From an uncultured Treponema sp. (GTDB taxonomy: Bacteria; Spirochaetota; Spirochaetia; Treponematales; Treponemataceae): a stretch of DNA of 48,600 nt. The notes under the pieces were generated by a model that worked only from the letters and a program-made list of their open reading frames with translations, was not told the DNA's origin and searched no databases. The DNA is taken from NCBI GenBank assembly GCA_900316905.1, contig ONET01000012.1, positions 1 through 48,600 of the forward strand, read 5' to 3'. The first letter of the stretch is position 1; the number at the start of each line of letters is the position of its first letter. The position numbers were made by a program, and so were the translations under genes. Positions 7,695-17,258 of the stretch are shown here, in pieces.

Positions 7695-10099
7695 CGTTTG
7701 ACGGCGGCCGATGTTTTTTTCATGTCGATTTGGACGCCTTCTTTGCGTCCGTCGAGCAGCTTGTCCATCCGGAATGGCGCGGAAAGCCGGTGATTGTGGG
7801 CGGCCTTCCCGGCGACCGGCGCGCCGTCGTTTCAACCGCAAGCTATGAGGCCAGAAAATACGGTGTCCATTCCGCCATGCCCTTGGCGCGCGCCGTGGAA
7901 TTGTGCCCCAACGGCGTTTTCACGCGCGGCAACTACCCTCTTTACGAAGAATACTCGCAAAAAATAATGGACATTTTTTCCAACTACTCGCCGGACGTCC
8001 GCCAGATTTCCATCGACGAAGCGTTTTTGGACATGACAGGAACGGAACGGCTTTTTGGCGACGCGATTGAATGCGCAAAAAAACTCAAGACCCAAGTTTA
8101 CGACAGCACGGGCTTGACCGTTTCTGTTGGAATCGCGACCACAAATTACATCGCCAAAATTTCAAGCGGACTAAAAAAGCCAGACGGCCTTTTCGCTGTT
8201 TTTCCCGGCCAGGAGGAAGAGTTCATGCTTGGCCTTCCGCTTGAAAAAGTTTGGGGCATCGGAAAGAAAAGCTTGGAGCGACTGCGGGGCGCCGGCTTCA
8301 ACAGCGTCAAGGACATAAGGATTCACTCAAAGGAATTGCTTTCAGGAATTTTTGGCGAAGCGCAGGCGCTCTTTTTGTACAACATTTCCAGGGGCTTGGA
8401 GCCGCCGGGATTTTTGGAAGAAGCAAAAAGCCATTCTTCGAGCGTTGAAAGCACTTACGACTACGACTTGACGGAATGGGATTCGATTGAGGCGGCTCTT
8501 TTGGCCTTGTCCGAGCGCTTGATGTTCCGCCTTTTGCGGGAAAACTTGACAGGAAAAACCGTGTCGGTGAAAATTCGCTACGATGATTTTTCAACGGTAA
8601 GCGCGCAAAATTCCGGCGGACAAAACGTCACAAGCGTGGAAGACTTGTTTTCCCGCGCCGTAAAAATTTTCAGGGAAAAATACCAAGCCGGCCGCGGAAT
8701 AAGGCTTTTGGGAATTTCAGTCAACAACACAAGCGACGCCGACGCGGAAAAGCAAAACGAGCTTTTTGACTTTGGCGAAAAAAAACGAAAGGCCATTGAA
8801 AAAGCAATCTTGAACATAGAGCAAAAAAATCCTGACATAAGGATTCACAAGGCAAGGCTTTTGGGCAAAGGAAAGACGCGCCTTCTTGTCGTCGCGGCCA
8901 TTCTTGCCTCGTTTTGTTTCGCCTCGCCCAAAAAACTTTTTGCCGACGACACAACTACGATCGACGCGTCCGGCTCTAGCTCAATCGTTGTCGGAAAAGA
9001 CTTGCCGCCGGAAACGCAGTCGCAAGGAACAAAATTTCTTGACAGGACGTTCAACGACACCAACATTCAATTCAGCGCGCAAGGTTATTGGGACGCAAAG
9101 CTAAAGGAAACCATCACCGCCACATTCGGCTTTGGAAAGCCATTTTCAATTTCTGTCGGAACGCCCGTCCTGGCCCAGCAAGTGGACATGACGCTTTCGT
9201 TTCTTGCCAACCGGCATTGGTATTTGGAAGCCGCGTTCGCCGACGAGTTCAACAAGAACACATACGCGGCAGGCTATAAAAACGGCCAAGGTTATTTAAA
9301 GGAATTTAGAATCGCCAACAGAAAAATCGTCTTTCCTTCAACTTATTCCGTTGACGACGTTGGCCGTGGAATCGGCGGCGGCGAAAACCAAGCGCCGGGA
9401 TTATCTTCTTCATTCGCCGACCCAGACGGCAAATGGACCTTTGACGCGGCCTTTAGATACGACGCGCTTAGCTCGAAAGACAAAACTTATTACGGAAAAA
9501 ATTCCGTCAACGACACAAACCAGCAAAAGGCCGCTTACTTGACCGGCCGAATGTATGTCCTTCCTTCGTTTGAATCCGCCGCCGCCGTTCAAAACGTTTA
9601 CGTTGAGTCATACGGCGGAACTTTTCTTGACGGCGCCGGCCGCAGGTACAAAAAACTTTCCTCGTCGGAATACCTTGTTGTTCCGTCAAGAAAAATGATT
9701 GTCCTTTCGTCTTCCGTCGGCGCGGCCAGAAAAGGCGGCGTTTTGCCAGCCGTGGCCGTATCATTTGTCGATTACGCTTCCGCCAACCGCTGTTTTTTGG
9801 AATTGGGAAGCTTTGGCCAAAACGAGCTGGCAAAAAAAGGAAGCGGATTTTTGGGAGAAACGCAAGCGGCTTTTGGATACAAAGACGACGCGGCCAGCGA
9901 AAGCAAGGAGCTGTCTCCAAACGTGGCGAGTTTTTCTTACAGCGGAAAGTCCGGGCAAATTCCTATCCCGGATCCAAGCGGAGCGGCGAGCGCGTCGATT
10001 GACTCGTGCGGTTTTTTTGGAAGCCTTGACGGCAGGACAGTTTTATTCGTCCAGCATCCGGCGGGCTTTTCGCCGTTCACAGTATGCTTCGGACGATGA
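7691..10099 (+). CDS. dinB: DNA polymerase IV, fused in frame to the start of the next gene
   Basis: Residues 1-395 are a Y-family translesion polymerase. They show FFHVDLDAFFASVEQ with metal ligand Asp13, SYEARKYGV, and SIDEAFLDMTG with catalytic Asp109-Glu110. GIATTNYIAKISSGLKKPDG and a helix-hairpin-helix (VWGIGKKSLERLRGAGF) follow, and a little-finger domain ends near IHKARLLGKGK at 8875. There is no stop codon there. The frame continues through a typical signal peptide (RLLVVAAILASFCFA) into an outer-membrane protein, and ends by frameshift at 10099. A true fusion would put a cytoplasmic polymerase ahead of an export signal, so a lost gene boundary is more likely. The start overlaps the upstream gene (ATGA). 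Confidence 0.85.
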   Translation: MTFDGGRCFFHVDLDAFFASVEQLVHPEWRGKPVIVGGLPGDRRAVVSTASYEARKYGVHSAMPLARAVELCPNGVFTRGNYPLYEEYSQKIMDIFSNYSPDVRQISIDEAFLDMTGTERLFGDAIECAKKLKTQVYDSTGLTVSVGIATTNYIAKISSGLKKPDGLFAVFPGQEEEFMLGLPLEKVWGIGKKSLERLRGAGFNSVKDIRIHSKELLSGIFGEAQALFLYNISRGLEPPGFLEEAKSHSSSVESTYDYDLTEWDSIEAALLALSERLMFRLLRENLTGKTVSVKIRYDDFSTVSAQNSGGQNVTSVEDLFSRAVKIFREKYQAGRGIRLLGISVNNTSDADAEKQNELFDFGEKKRKAIEKAILNIEQKNPDIRIHKARLLGKGKTRLLVVAAILASFCFASPKKLFADDTTTIDASGSSSIVVGKDLPPETQSQGTKFLDRTFNDTNIQFSAQGYWDAKLKETITATFGFGKPFSISVGTPVLAQQVDMTLSFLANRHWYLEAAFADEFNKNTYAAGYKNGQGYLKEFRIANRKIVFPSTYSVDDVGRGIGGGENQAPGLSSSFADPDGKWTFDAAFRYDALSSKDKTYYGKNSVNDTNQQKAAYLTGRMYVLPSFESAAAVQNVYVESYGGTFLDGAGRRYKKLSSSEYLVVPSRKMIVLSSSVGAARKGGVLPAVAVSFVDYASANRCFLELGSFGQNELAKKGSGFLGETQAAFGYKDDAASESKELSPNVASFSYSGKSGQIPIPDPSGAASASIDSCGFFGSLDGRTVLFVQHPAGFSPFTVCFGR

Positions 10100-13000
10100 T
10101 TTGGCTTTGACAGAAAACAATTATTTTTCTGAAAAAAGAAAATACGCCGATGTAAGCAAAAACGGCGTTTTGACAAACGACTACGCAAGCGCCTTGATTC
10201 GATTTCCCTTTTGCGAAAGTTCCCCGGGAATATACTTGGGCTATTCAGATTCCGACGACATAATCCTTCGCTCCAGAAGCTACACTCCGGTAAATCGCTT
10301 TGACATTGGAACAGACGCAATCGGCGGAACTGTGACCGTTTACAAAAACGGCGTGGTTGACTCAGGCGCAAAATACAACGCCGAGACCGGCGAGGTTGTC
10401 CTTTCGTCTTCCGTCGGAACAAGCGACAAAATCTACATCGTTTGGTACGAGGACTCAAAGTCCTTCTCTTCCGGCGCGGTCGCCCTAGCCGCGGGCTTCA
10501 ACTACAAGTGGACGGAAAATTTGTCGGGCGACGTTTCGGCGGCCGGCCGCTGGACTTTGCCGTTAGGAAAAAAATACGCGGAAGCGTCAAAAACTTTTTT
10601 TGGTTACGGAACTTTGGCAAGCCGGGTTAAATTCCAAAACCAAAACTGGAACGCGGCCAACACGATTTCAGGCACTGTGGAAAACAAAAACACCAGCGGC
10701 TATTACAAGCTTATGAGCTTTGACGACGCGGCCGCGACCACAAGCTACAACCCGCAAAACGCCGCCAAAAAGCTTCCGACTTCGTTCGCGCCGCGCCTAA
10801 ATCCGCGGCCGTCCGCTTCCTCCGGGACGGCCATTGAATTGGAAAGCGAATGGAATTGCAGCCTTGACGCGGCCGCGGGCTTGGAAGACAAAAGCATAAC
10901 GGGCTACAAGATTCCGGTAAAATGGGCCTGGCATGGCGACGCGCGCGAATGGGCGGCCAACACAATCGCGATTCAAGGAAGCGCATTGCCGGCCGCGTCA
11001 ACTTTTACCGCGGCCTTTAACTTGCCCGCGGCCTTTTCGGGCGACGTATACTTGCAGCTTGGCGTTTCTTCCGACGAAAAATTCACCGCCGAAGCAAAAG
11101 GCTCCGTTCCGACTTGGAAAATATCCGACTCAAGCGCGGGCGACGTCTTGGGCGCCTTGGACACAAAAAAGCCCGGCGTTTGGCAAATGGTAAAAGTGGC
11201 GCTCAAAGACAGCGACCGCTCCAAATGCGTTCAATACAAGAACGCAAGAATCATAATTGTCAACGCGCAGGCGGAACAAAATTCCGGCCTGATCTATTTT
11301 GGCCCCTACGAAATCGCCGCTCAAGGAATATTCGAAAGCCACGACCAAGAAATCGAGGTTTCAAACTCGCAAACAAGGACAATCAATCCGGGAGCCTCGC
11401 GCTTCAATTCCTCCATAAATTACGCGCAAGAAATTTCTTGGAGGTCCCAAGCCGCGGTCACGCCAAGCGATTCAATGATAACGCTATGCAAATATTTTGA
11501 GGAAGTGGACAGCGCAGACTACAATGAAATAAACCTTTACTTTAAATATTCGTTTGACTCAAGCAAAAAATTGCCCGCACGCGACAACGCTTTTGGAATG
11601 ACATTTTTGCTTGACAGCGACGCGGACTCAGCATTTAAAAGCGGAAAAATTTGCGCTTACGCTGCCATTTCAAAAAACGCGCTCGCCTCCTTCTCTCAAG
11701 GAACATGGCACCTCTTCACGATTGAAAAGGGAGAAAGAAAAATAAAAATTGACGGCGTTCAAATCAGCGGCGCAGACTCTGTTCTTGCCCTAAACGACTC
11801 CGTCATTCCAAGCCGCGTCAAGATTGAATTCAACACAAGCGCAAGCGATTTTTGGTCCGAGCGAGGCTCGTTTTCAATGGACGAAATTTATTTCTCAAAC
11901 ACTTCCCCTCACTTTATCGTCCAAGACAAAAACTTTGCGGAATACAAAAAGGACGGCGTTTTGCTGGAAGGAAAGAACGGTTTCGCGCTTTTTGAAGATT
12001 TCAAGGCGCGGCTTTCAAGCTCAGAAATCGCCACCTTTTACACCGACAAGTCAAGGTCTGCAAAAGCCGACATAAACGCCGACGCAAGCGTAAGCTTTAC
12101 CGCGGCAAAAATCGCCGTCGCGGCTTCCGCCGCGCGCGTCGCGGGCAGCTCGGACGCAATCTCAAGCGCGTCTCATTCAATATCCAGCAAAACGCCTTTG
12201 CTTGGCGCGATAAATTTTAGCGAAGAATTCAATTATGACAGCCAAGGAAAAAGCGCCGCGAAAACAAACCGCGCCAAGCTTGACTTTAGCGCGGCAGGCT
12301 TTCCATTGTCCTTGAGCGGCGAAACAAAGGTTGACTCAAGCGAATGGTCGCTCAACAGCAAGGCAAACGAGACGGCGGCGCTTAATTTTGGCTCGGAATC
12401 GGCCGGCTATTCCTTACGGCTGTCAACCGAAAGAAGCCAGAAGCAAATAAAGAGCGCGGGCGCCAGCGTTCTAAAAACCGACAATTATTTTAAGACATGG
12501 TTCAACGCCACAAAGGAAGAATTTTCCGGCGGCGACCCGCTTGCGTCCAACAGAAAAATCGGCGCAAAGGTGGAAAATGCGATCCGTCTTCCTTGGTCTT
12601 CGCTTGCGCCAAAAATTGATTTTTCAACGCAAGAAGAATATTCCGCCGCCAAAAATTTTTATTACACAGACAAAAGCTCGTTCGCTTTTTCATTCCCATT
12701 TAAAATACAAAAAAATTCTTTTGAGCTGTCTTGGAAAAAAACGGCCGGCTCTGTTCAATCCGCAAGCAAGGGCGGTGATTTTTCCAAAGACTATTGGTCG
12801 CTTTTTTCTTCTTACGACCAAAAACGGCATTTTTTCGCCGCCGTTCCCTTTTACGATTTGATAAGCCAAAATCTTTCGGACGCTGTCCATTCAAAAACGC
12901 CGGCCTTGCTTGCAAGCGAAAGCTTGCAGTCGGAATACTACAGCGGCGAATATTCGTTTTCGTTCAAGAGGCCCATTTACGCCGACAAGCGCGACTTTTT

Positions 13001-13646
13001 TGTTCCTGCAAGCGCAAGCCTTTCCTTTGAGCGCGACATACGAGCCGCAAAGTCGCTCAGCGACGCATATCAAGCAAAATTAAAGCTTGGCTGGACCGCC
13101 TTCAATGTTTTTGGAAAGCGCGGCTCGATTCCGATAGCTTCTTGGTTTGAGCAAGACGAATACCTTTCGTCGTTTTCAAGCGCGCTCAAATTTCCGCGCG
13201 GAAATCCCGGCGACATAACTCAATTGCACACCGCGTATTTCCAAGCGAACCTTTACATTACAAGGGACAATGTGTTAAAAAACGGCGTGGAGCTGGAATT
13301 CCAAGACCAAAACAACTTTAGGGCAAAGGCCACCATATCTTGGAAACGGCCGGGAAAAGCCAGCCCCATAAGCGCCCTGTCCCGCCTCTTCTTTAAAAAA
13401 CTGCGCGGACAAGAAATTCCGATAGTCAGAAGCGACAGCATAAACTGTTCTTGGAAGCGAGCCTCGGCGGCAGACTCAAGTTCCGTCAAAAGAAGCCATT
13501 CCTACAACTACATCCATTCGGCGGATTTTCAGTTCAAGAAATTTTTCGCGCTTACGACGGCTGTGGACCTTGGCCTTAATTGCGAGTTTGAGAACATAAT
13601 GACCGCCACAGCTACATTCAGTCTTGGCGGAAAAATAAATTTTTAG
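8861..13646 (+). pseudogene. Large predicted outer-membrane beta-barrel protein, frameshifted
   Basis: The coding region begins inside the dinB frame; the best start is TTG at 8861, with AAGG 8 nt upstream. It gives a signal peptide (GKGKTRLLVVAAILASFCFA...KKLFA) and then about 1,570 residues of Ser/Ala/Lys-rich alternating beta-strand sequence. The C-terminus TATFSLGGKINF ends in Phe, the usual outer-membrane protein end. Frame 2 is read to about 10070 and the frame one base later from there to 13646. Removing one T from the run at 10067-10070 restores a single frame (PAGFRRSQYASDDD). I recognise no named family. Function is probably surface structure or transport; location is inferred from the signal peptide and C-terminal Phe. 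Confidence 0.65.
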
Positions 13647-13662
13647 AGCGAGCTAAAACAAA

Positions 13663-15750
13663 TCACTGCAAGGGCGCGAAGTAGCCGGTTTCGTCTCGGC
13701 CGCTTCTGTTCATGATGTAGGTCTCAACTTCAAGAGGAAGATAGGCGCGGCCCATGTCGGTTTGCAAGACGGACTCAAAGCTGAACTGATACAAGCCGTT
13801 CGGAACTTCAAGCAAATCTCGCGCTATTGAGCTTAAGCCTTCCGGCCTGTAAACATAATACGCTTTTCCGTAAGAGTTTTTGTAAATGTAATCCAACTCT
13901 TGGTCAAGCGCGCCCTGCCGCAAATTGATAACGCTAAAGGCGACGCTGTTGTTGGACATGTAGGCGGTCAAGTCTGTAAGTCCATAGCGGTCAAAAGAAT
14001 TTTGCGGCATAAGGCCGTCCGTGATGTAAATGACAGCCCGCTTTGGCTCTGCGTTGATCAAGGCGTTGACGGCCATTCTAAGCGACAAGTCAAAGGCGCA
14101 AGAAGAGCTTCTTTTTGCCTTTAAGGCTGAAACTGAAAACTTTAGGAGGCCTTTGGGATCTCCTGTGTATTCAGTGACCGGAATCAAGCCGCTTGAAATG
14201 AGCGTTATGTTTCCGACTCCTTGCATCGAGGCCGCGATGTCGCGCACGGCCTGGTCAAGCGCAGAGTCGTAGCTTGAGGCGGCGCTGCGGTCGATGACAA
14301 TCGCCACGTCTAAATTTTCATTTGAAGAAGCGGCGCCTTCAAAGCGCAGCTTTGACACAGGCCGTTTTCCTTCGCTGATGTAAAAGTTTTCAGCGCGCAA
14401 GCCCACAACAGGCTGGCGCCTTCTGTTCTGCACCCGGACATTCATCGTGACCTTGGGGAAACTTTCTGCGTTCACGCGCTCTATCTCTACAAAAAGTCCG
14501 CCAAGCAATTCCGTCATGTTGGAAAGAATGTAAATTTCATTGTTCCTAAAGTCGGTGGCCAAAATGTTTCCGTTTTGGTCGGGAACCGCGGAAGTGACTC
14601 TTGCCGGAGCGTTTCCCATGAAGGCGTTTTCGTAAACCGCGCCTGTTCCCAAGTCGATTGAATAAACATGGTTCCTGTCGCTTATTATCAACGATTCCTT
14701 GTCGCCGGAAAATTTCATCGCCTCGGGAAAGGCGAAGGTCTTTTCCTGAACCAAAACGTCAACGAAATTTCCGCTCAAGTCAAACTGATACACGCCGCCC
14801 AAAACTCCGTCGGCAACGTAAACGCTTTGCCCGTTGACGGCGATTCCTGTAGGCCCCTTTAGTCCGCCAAACGAAAAGTCTTTTTTTCCAAACGAATAAA
14901 GGCCGTTTCCGTCCTTGTCAAAAACAACCACGCGGGCGTTTCCAAAATCGCTTGCGTAAATGTTTCCCAGATAGTCTTCGGCCAAATATTGGGGGCCTAC
15001 AAATTCGCCGACGCCCCTGCCCTTTTTGCCGATGTATTTTTCAAAAATGCCAAATTCGTTCAATACGCTTATGCGGTCGCCCGCGCTTTCGCTGACCAAG
15101 ATTTTTTTGTCTTGCGTCTTGATTATGTCAACGGGCCTGTCAAAGCCGTTCAAGGGGCCTGTCACCCGGCGGACAACGTTTCCGTTTATGTCCAACAGCA
15201 CAAGCTCGTTGGAACCGTAGGCGCAAATCCAAACTGTTCCGTCGGCGTTGGCCAAAATAGAAATAGGCTGGCTGAAAATTTGGAAGCTGCCGCTTTCGTT
15301 GGAATTGACGCCGTTAAAAGTTCCTGTCTCGGTGTAGCGCTTGTTCAAGTCAAAGTCGGAGTTGACGCGCCGCTCCCGCACAACCTCAATTTTATTTTCC
15401 AGCAAAATTCCGCCGTAGCCGGCGTCGCTCGCGAACTGCCATTGCTCCAGCGCGGTTCCTTCCAGGCCGGCGCGATAGTAAGACTTGCCGAGCCAATCCA
15501 AAATCAGCTTTTCGTCCGGCAAGTAAGAAAGCGCTTTCTCAAACTGAATTATCGCGTCGTTGAAAAAACCTCGGTAGTAAGACTGGACTCCGCGCCTAAA
15601 CTCTTCTTCCGCAAAGCCGGCTTCGGCGCTTCGATTCAAGAATGAATCGTTGGCGCCGTCGGAAAAAAGATGCTCCGCCAATGTTTGCGAATAAGAGGCG
15701 GAGAGAAAAAGCGAAATTCCAAAAATAAAAGCCAAGATTTTTTTCATCAA
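13663..15750 (-). CDS. Exported TPR / NHL-repeat / VWA-domain protein
   Basis: A 695-residue protein with a signal peptide (KKILAFIFGISLFLSASYS). Two TPR-like helices pairs follow (about 45-115, FEKALSYLPDEKLILDWLG). Next comes an NHL-type beta-propeller (about 155-410), with repeats such as GRGVGEFVGPQYLAEDYLGN and FGNARVVVFDKDGN. The C-terminal third is a von Willebrand A domain (LDVAIVIDRSAASSYDSALD). The MIDAS motif is altered (DRSAAS rather than DxSxS), so metal binding is doubtful. It probably sits in the periplasm or on the cell surface in protein-protein contacts. It shares a 4-bp ATGA overlap with the upstream TPR gene, so the two are probably made together. It converges on the outer-membrane protein gene. 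Confidence 0.8.
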   Translation of the reverse strand: MMKKILAFIFGISLFLSASYSQTLAEHLFSDGANDSFLNRSAEAGFAEEEFRRGVQSYYRGFFNDAIIQFEKALSYLPDEKLILDWLGKSYYRAGLEGTALEQWQFASDAGYGGILLENKIEVVRERRVNSDFDLNKRYTETGTFNGVNSNESGSFQIFSQPISILANADGTVWICAYGSNELVLLDINGNVVRRVTGPLNGFDRPVDIIKTQDKKILVSESAGDRISVLNEFGIFEKYIGKKGRGVGEFVGPQYLAEDYLGNIYASDFGNARVVVFDKDGNGLYSFGKKDFSFGGLKGPTGIAVNGQSVYVADGVLGGVYQFDLSGNFVDVLVQEKTFAFPEAMKFSGDKESLIISDRNHVYSIDLGTGAVYENAFMGNAPARVTSAVPDQNGNILATDFRNNEIYILSNMTELLGGLFVEIERVNAESFPKVTMNVRVQNRRRQPVVGLRAENFYISEGKRPVSKLRFEGAASSNENLDVAIVIDRSAASSYDSALDQAVRDIAASMQGVGNITLISSGLIPVTEYTGDPKGLLKFSVSALKAKRSSSCAFDLSLRMAVNALINAEPKRAVIYITDGLMPQNSFDRYGLTDLTAYMSNNSVAFSVINLRQGALDQELDYIYKNSYGKAYYVYRPEGLSSIARDLLEVPNGLYQFSFESVLQTDMGRAYLPLEVETYIMNRSGRDETGYFAPLQ

Positions 15751-16430
15751 TGTTTTGTCCTCGCCTCTTCCAAAGAATTGATGTGCTTTTGTATTTCTGC
15801 GTTTTCAGGAAGCTTTTCTTCCGCGCGGCGCAAGTATTTTGCGGCTTCTTCCAAAAGGCCCAACTTGTAGTAAACCCAGCCCAAGGAATCCAAGCAGGCC
15901 GCGTTTTGCGGAGCGTTGTCCAAAGCCTTCTTGCAGTAGCCAAGGGCGCGGGTAAGGTCGCGGCCTTCTTCCGCCAAAACGTAGCCCATGCCGTTGAGCG
16001 CGGTGACGTTGTCGGAATCCTTTTCAAGCGAGCGCTCGTAGTATTCCAAGCACTTGTCTATGTCGCGGTTTTCCCAGCAAATGAAGGCCAGCGACGCCAA
16101 AACGTCGGCGGTCTTGTAGCCGGTTTCCAAAAGCTTGTTCAGCTCAAAGTCGGCCAAGCGCTTGCGGCCGCTTTTTACATATATGATGGCAAGAAGGTAA
16201 CGGCATTGCAGGACGCGCTGGTAGTCTTTTCCTCCGGTCACGACTTGCTCAATGTACATAAGCGCGTCGTCATAGCGCTCCAGGCGGGCGTAGCACAAGC
16301 CAATGTAGTAAGCCAATTCAAAATTGTCCGCGCCGCTGTCGTCCGGCAAAGCCAAAAAGAAAGCCAGCGCGTCCTCAAACTTTTTTTGAGCGTACAAACT
16401 TATTCCGTTTGAAAGAACTGTAGTCTCCAT
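15747..16430 (-). CDS. TPR-repeat protein, cytoplasmic
   Basis: A 227-residue protein made of about five tetratricopeptide repeats, for example CLEYYERSLEKDSDNVTALN and CLDSLGWVYYKLGLLEEAAK. It has no signal peptide, so it is probably cytoplasmic or on the inner face of the membrane. It is a protein-protein adaptor; the partner is unknown. The start ATG at 16430 has GGGAG upstream with suitable spacing. It overlaps the NHL/VWA gene by 4 bp and follows surE by 36 bp, so galactokinase-like kinase, surE, TPR and VWA genes may be one transcript. Confidence 0.85.
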   Translation of the reverse strand: METTVLSNGISLYAQKKFEDALAFFLALPDDSGADNFELAYYIGLCYARLERYDDALMYIEQVVTGGKDYQRVLQCRYLLAIIYVKSGRKRLADFELNKLLETGYKTADVLASLAFICWENRDIDKCLEYYERSLEKDSDNVTALNGMGYVLAEEGRDLTRALGYCKKALDNAPQNAACLDSLGWVYYKLGLLEEAAKYLRRAEEKLPENAEIQKHINSLEEARTKH

Positions 16431-16466
16431 TGATTTTCTCCCACCGTTTCCCCGTTGCTTAAAAGT

Positions 16467-17258
16467 TTACACCTTAAACGCGATTCCGTCTAGAGCGGGA
16501 GCGGCCGACGGCTCGGCGTAAAGGCGCGACACGGCGGCGTATCCCTCCACGCAGGCTTCGTAGTCGGAATACTCCCTGGCGGCGCTGTGAACCCTTCCGC
16601 CGGTAAAAGACCTTTCATACTGGCCGCCGCCCAAATTTTTCAGGACGACCTTGTCGCCCAAGTATTCCCTAAAAGACACTCCGGCAAATTTGGCGCCCTT
16701 GTAAGGCTTGCTTTGCGCCATGCCGTTGACGTTTGGAAAGACGCACTTTTCCTTTGGCATAAGGCCCTTCTTGGCCACATTGGCAAGGGCGGCCAAAGCC
16801 TTTAAATTTTTGGCGGCGAAGTCGGCCATGGCCTCGTAGTCGGCGTCGTCCTCGCTTCCGATGATTTCGTCGCCCGGCCACATCACGCTTAGAGCCGCGC
16901 TGGGGATTCCCATCAAGACGCCCTGCCTGGCCGCGCCGCAAGTGCCGGAATACAAGATGTCCAAGCCAAGGTTGGGCCCGCGGTTTATTCCCGAAAGCAA
17001 AATGTCGGGCCGCTCAAAGACGCCGCCATGAATCGCTGTCATGACGCAGTCGGCCGGAGAGCCCGCGCAGGCAAAAAAATTTTCGTCTATCTCGCGGACG
17101 GCCATTCCGCCGCCCATGTGGATTGACTGGCTTGTTCCGCTTTGGTTGGTGGCGGGCGCCATGACGTAAACCTCGTGGTTGTCGTCCAAGAGGCGCTCCC
17201 GCAAAACGTTTATGCCCGGCGCGTCAAAGCCGTCGTCATTGGTCAAAAGAATCTTCAC
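16467..17258 (-). CDS. surE: 5'/3'-nucleotidase SurE
   Basis: The 263-residue protein has the SurE metal site LLTNDDGFDAPG (Asp8, Asp9), the NQSGTSQS loop, GSPADCV and SGINRGPNLG. It dephosphorylates nucleoside monophosphates in a metal-dependent way and may also act on short polyphosphate. The start is GTG at 17258, overlapping the stop of the upstream kinase as TAGTG, with AAGG a few bases before. This coupling suggests related roles in phosphorylated-metabolite turnover, but the kinase substrate is unclear. Confidence 0.92.
   Translation of the reverse strand: MKILLTNDDGFDAPGINVLRERLLDDNHEVYVMAPATNQSGTSQSIHMGGGMAVREIDENFFACAGSPADCVMTAIHGGVFERPDILLSGINRGPNLGLDILYSGTCGAARQGVLMGIPSAALSVMWPGDEIIGSEDDADYEAMADFAAKNLKALAALANVAKKGLMPKEKCVFPNVNGMAQSKPYKGAKFAGVSFREYLGDKVVLKNLGGGQYERSFTGGRVHSAAREYSDYEACVEGYAAVSRLYAEPSAAPALDGIAFKV

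Noticed and set aside
9699-10060. Upstream part of the second outer-membrane protein frame as a separate gene
   Set aside because: Before the frameshift this frame is Arg/Lys/Pro-rich and not beta-strand-like; the coding sense there belongs to the other frame.
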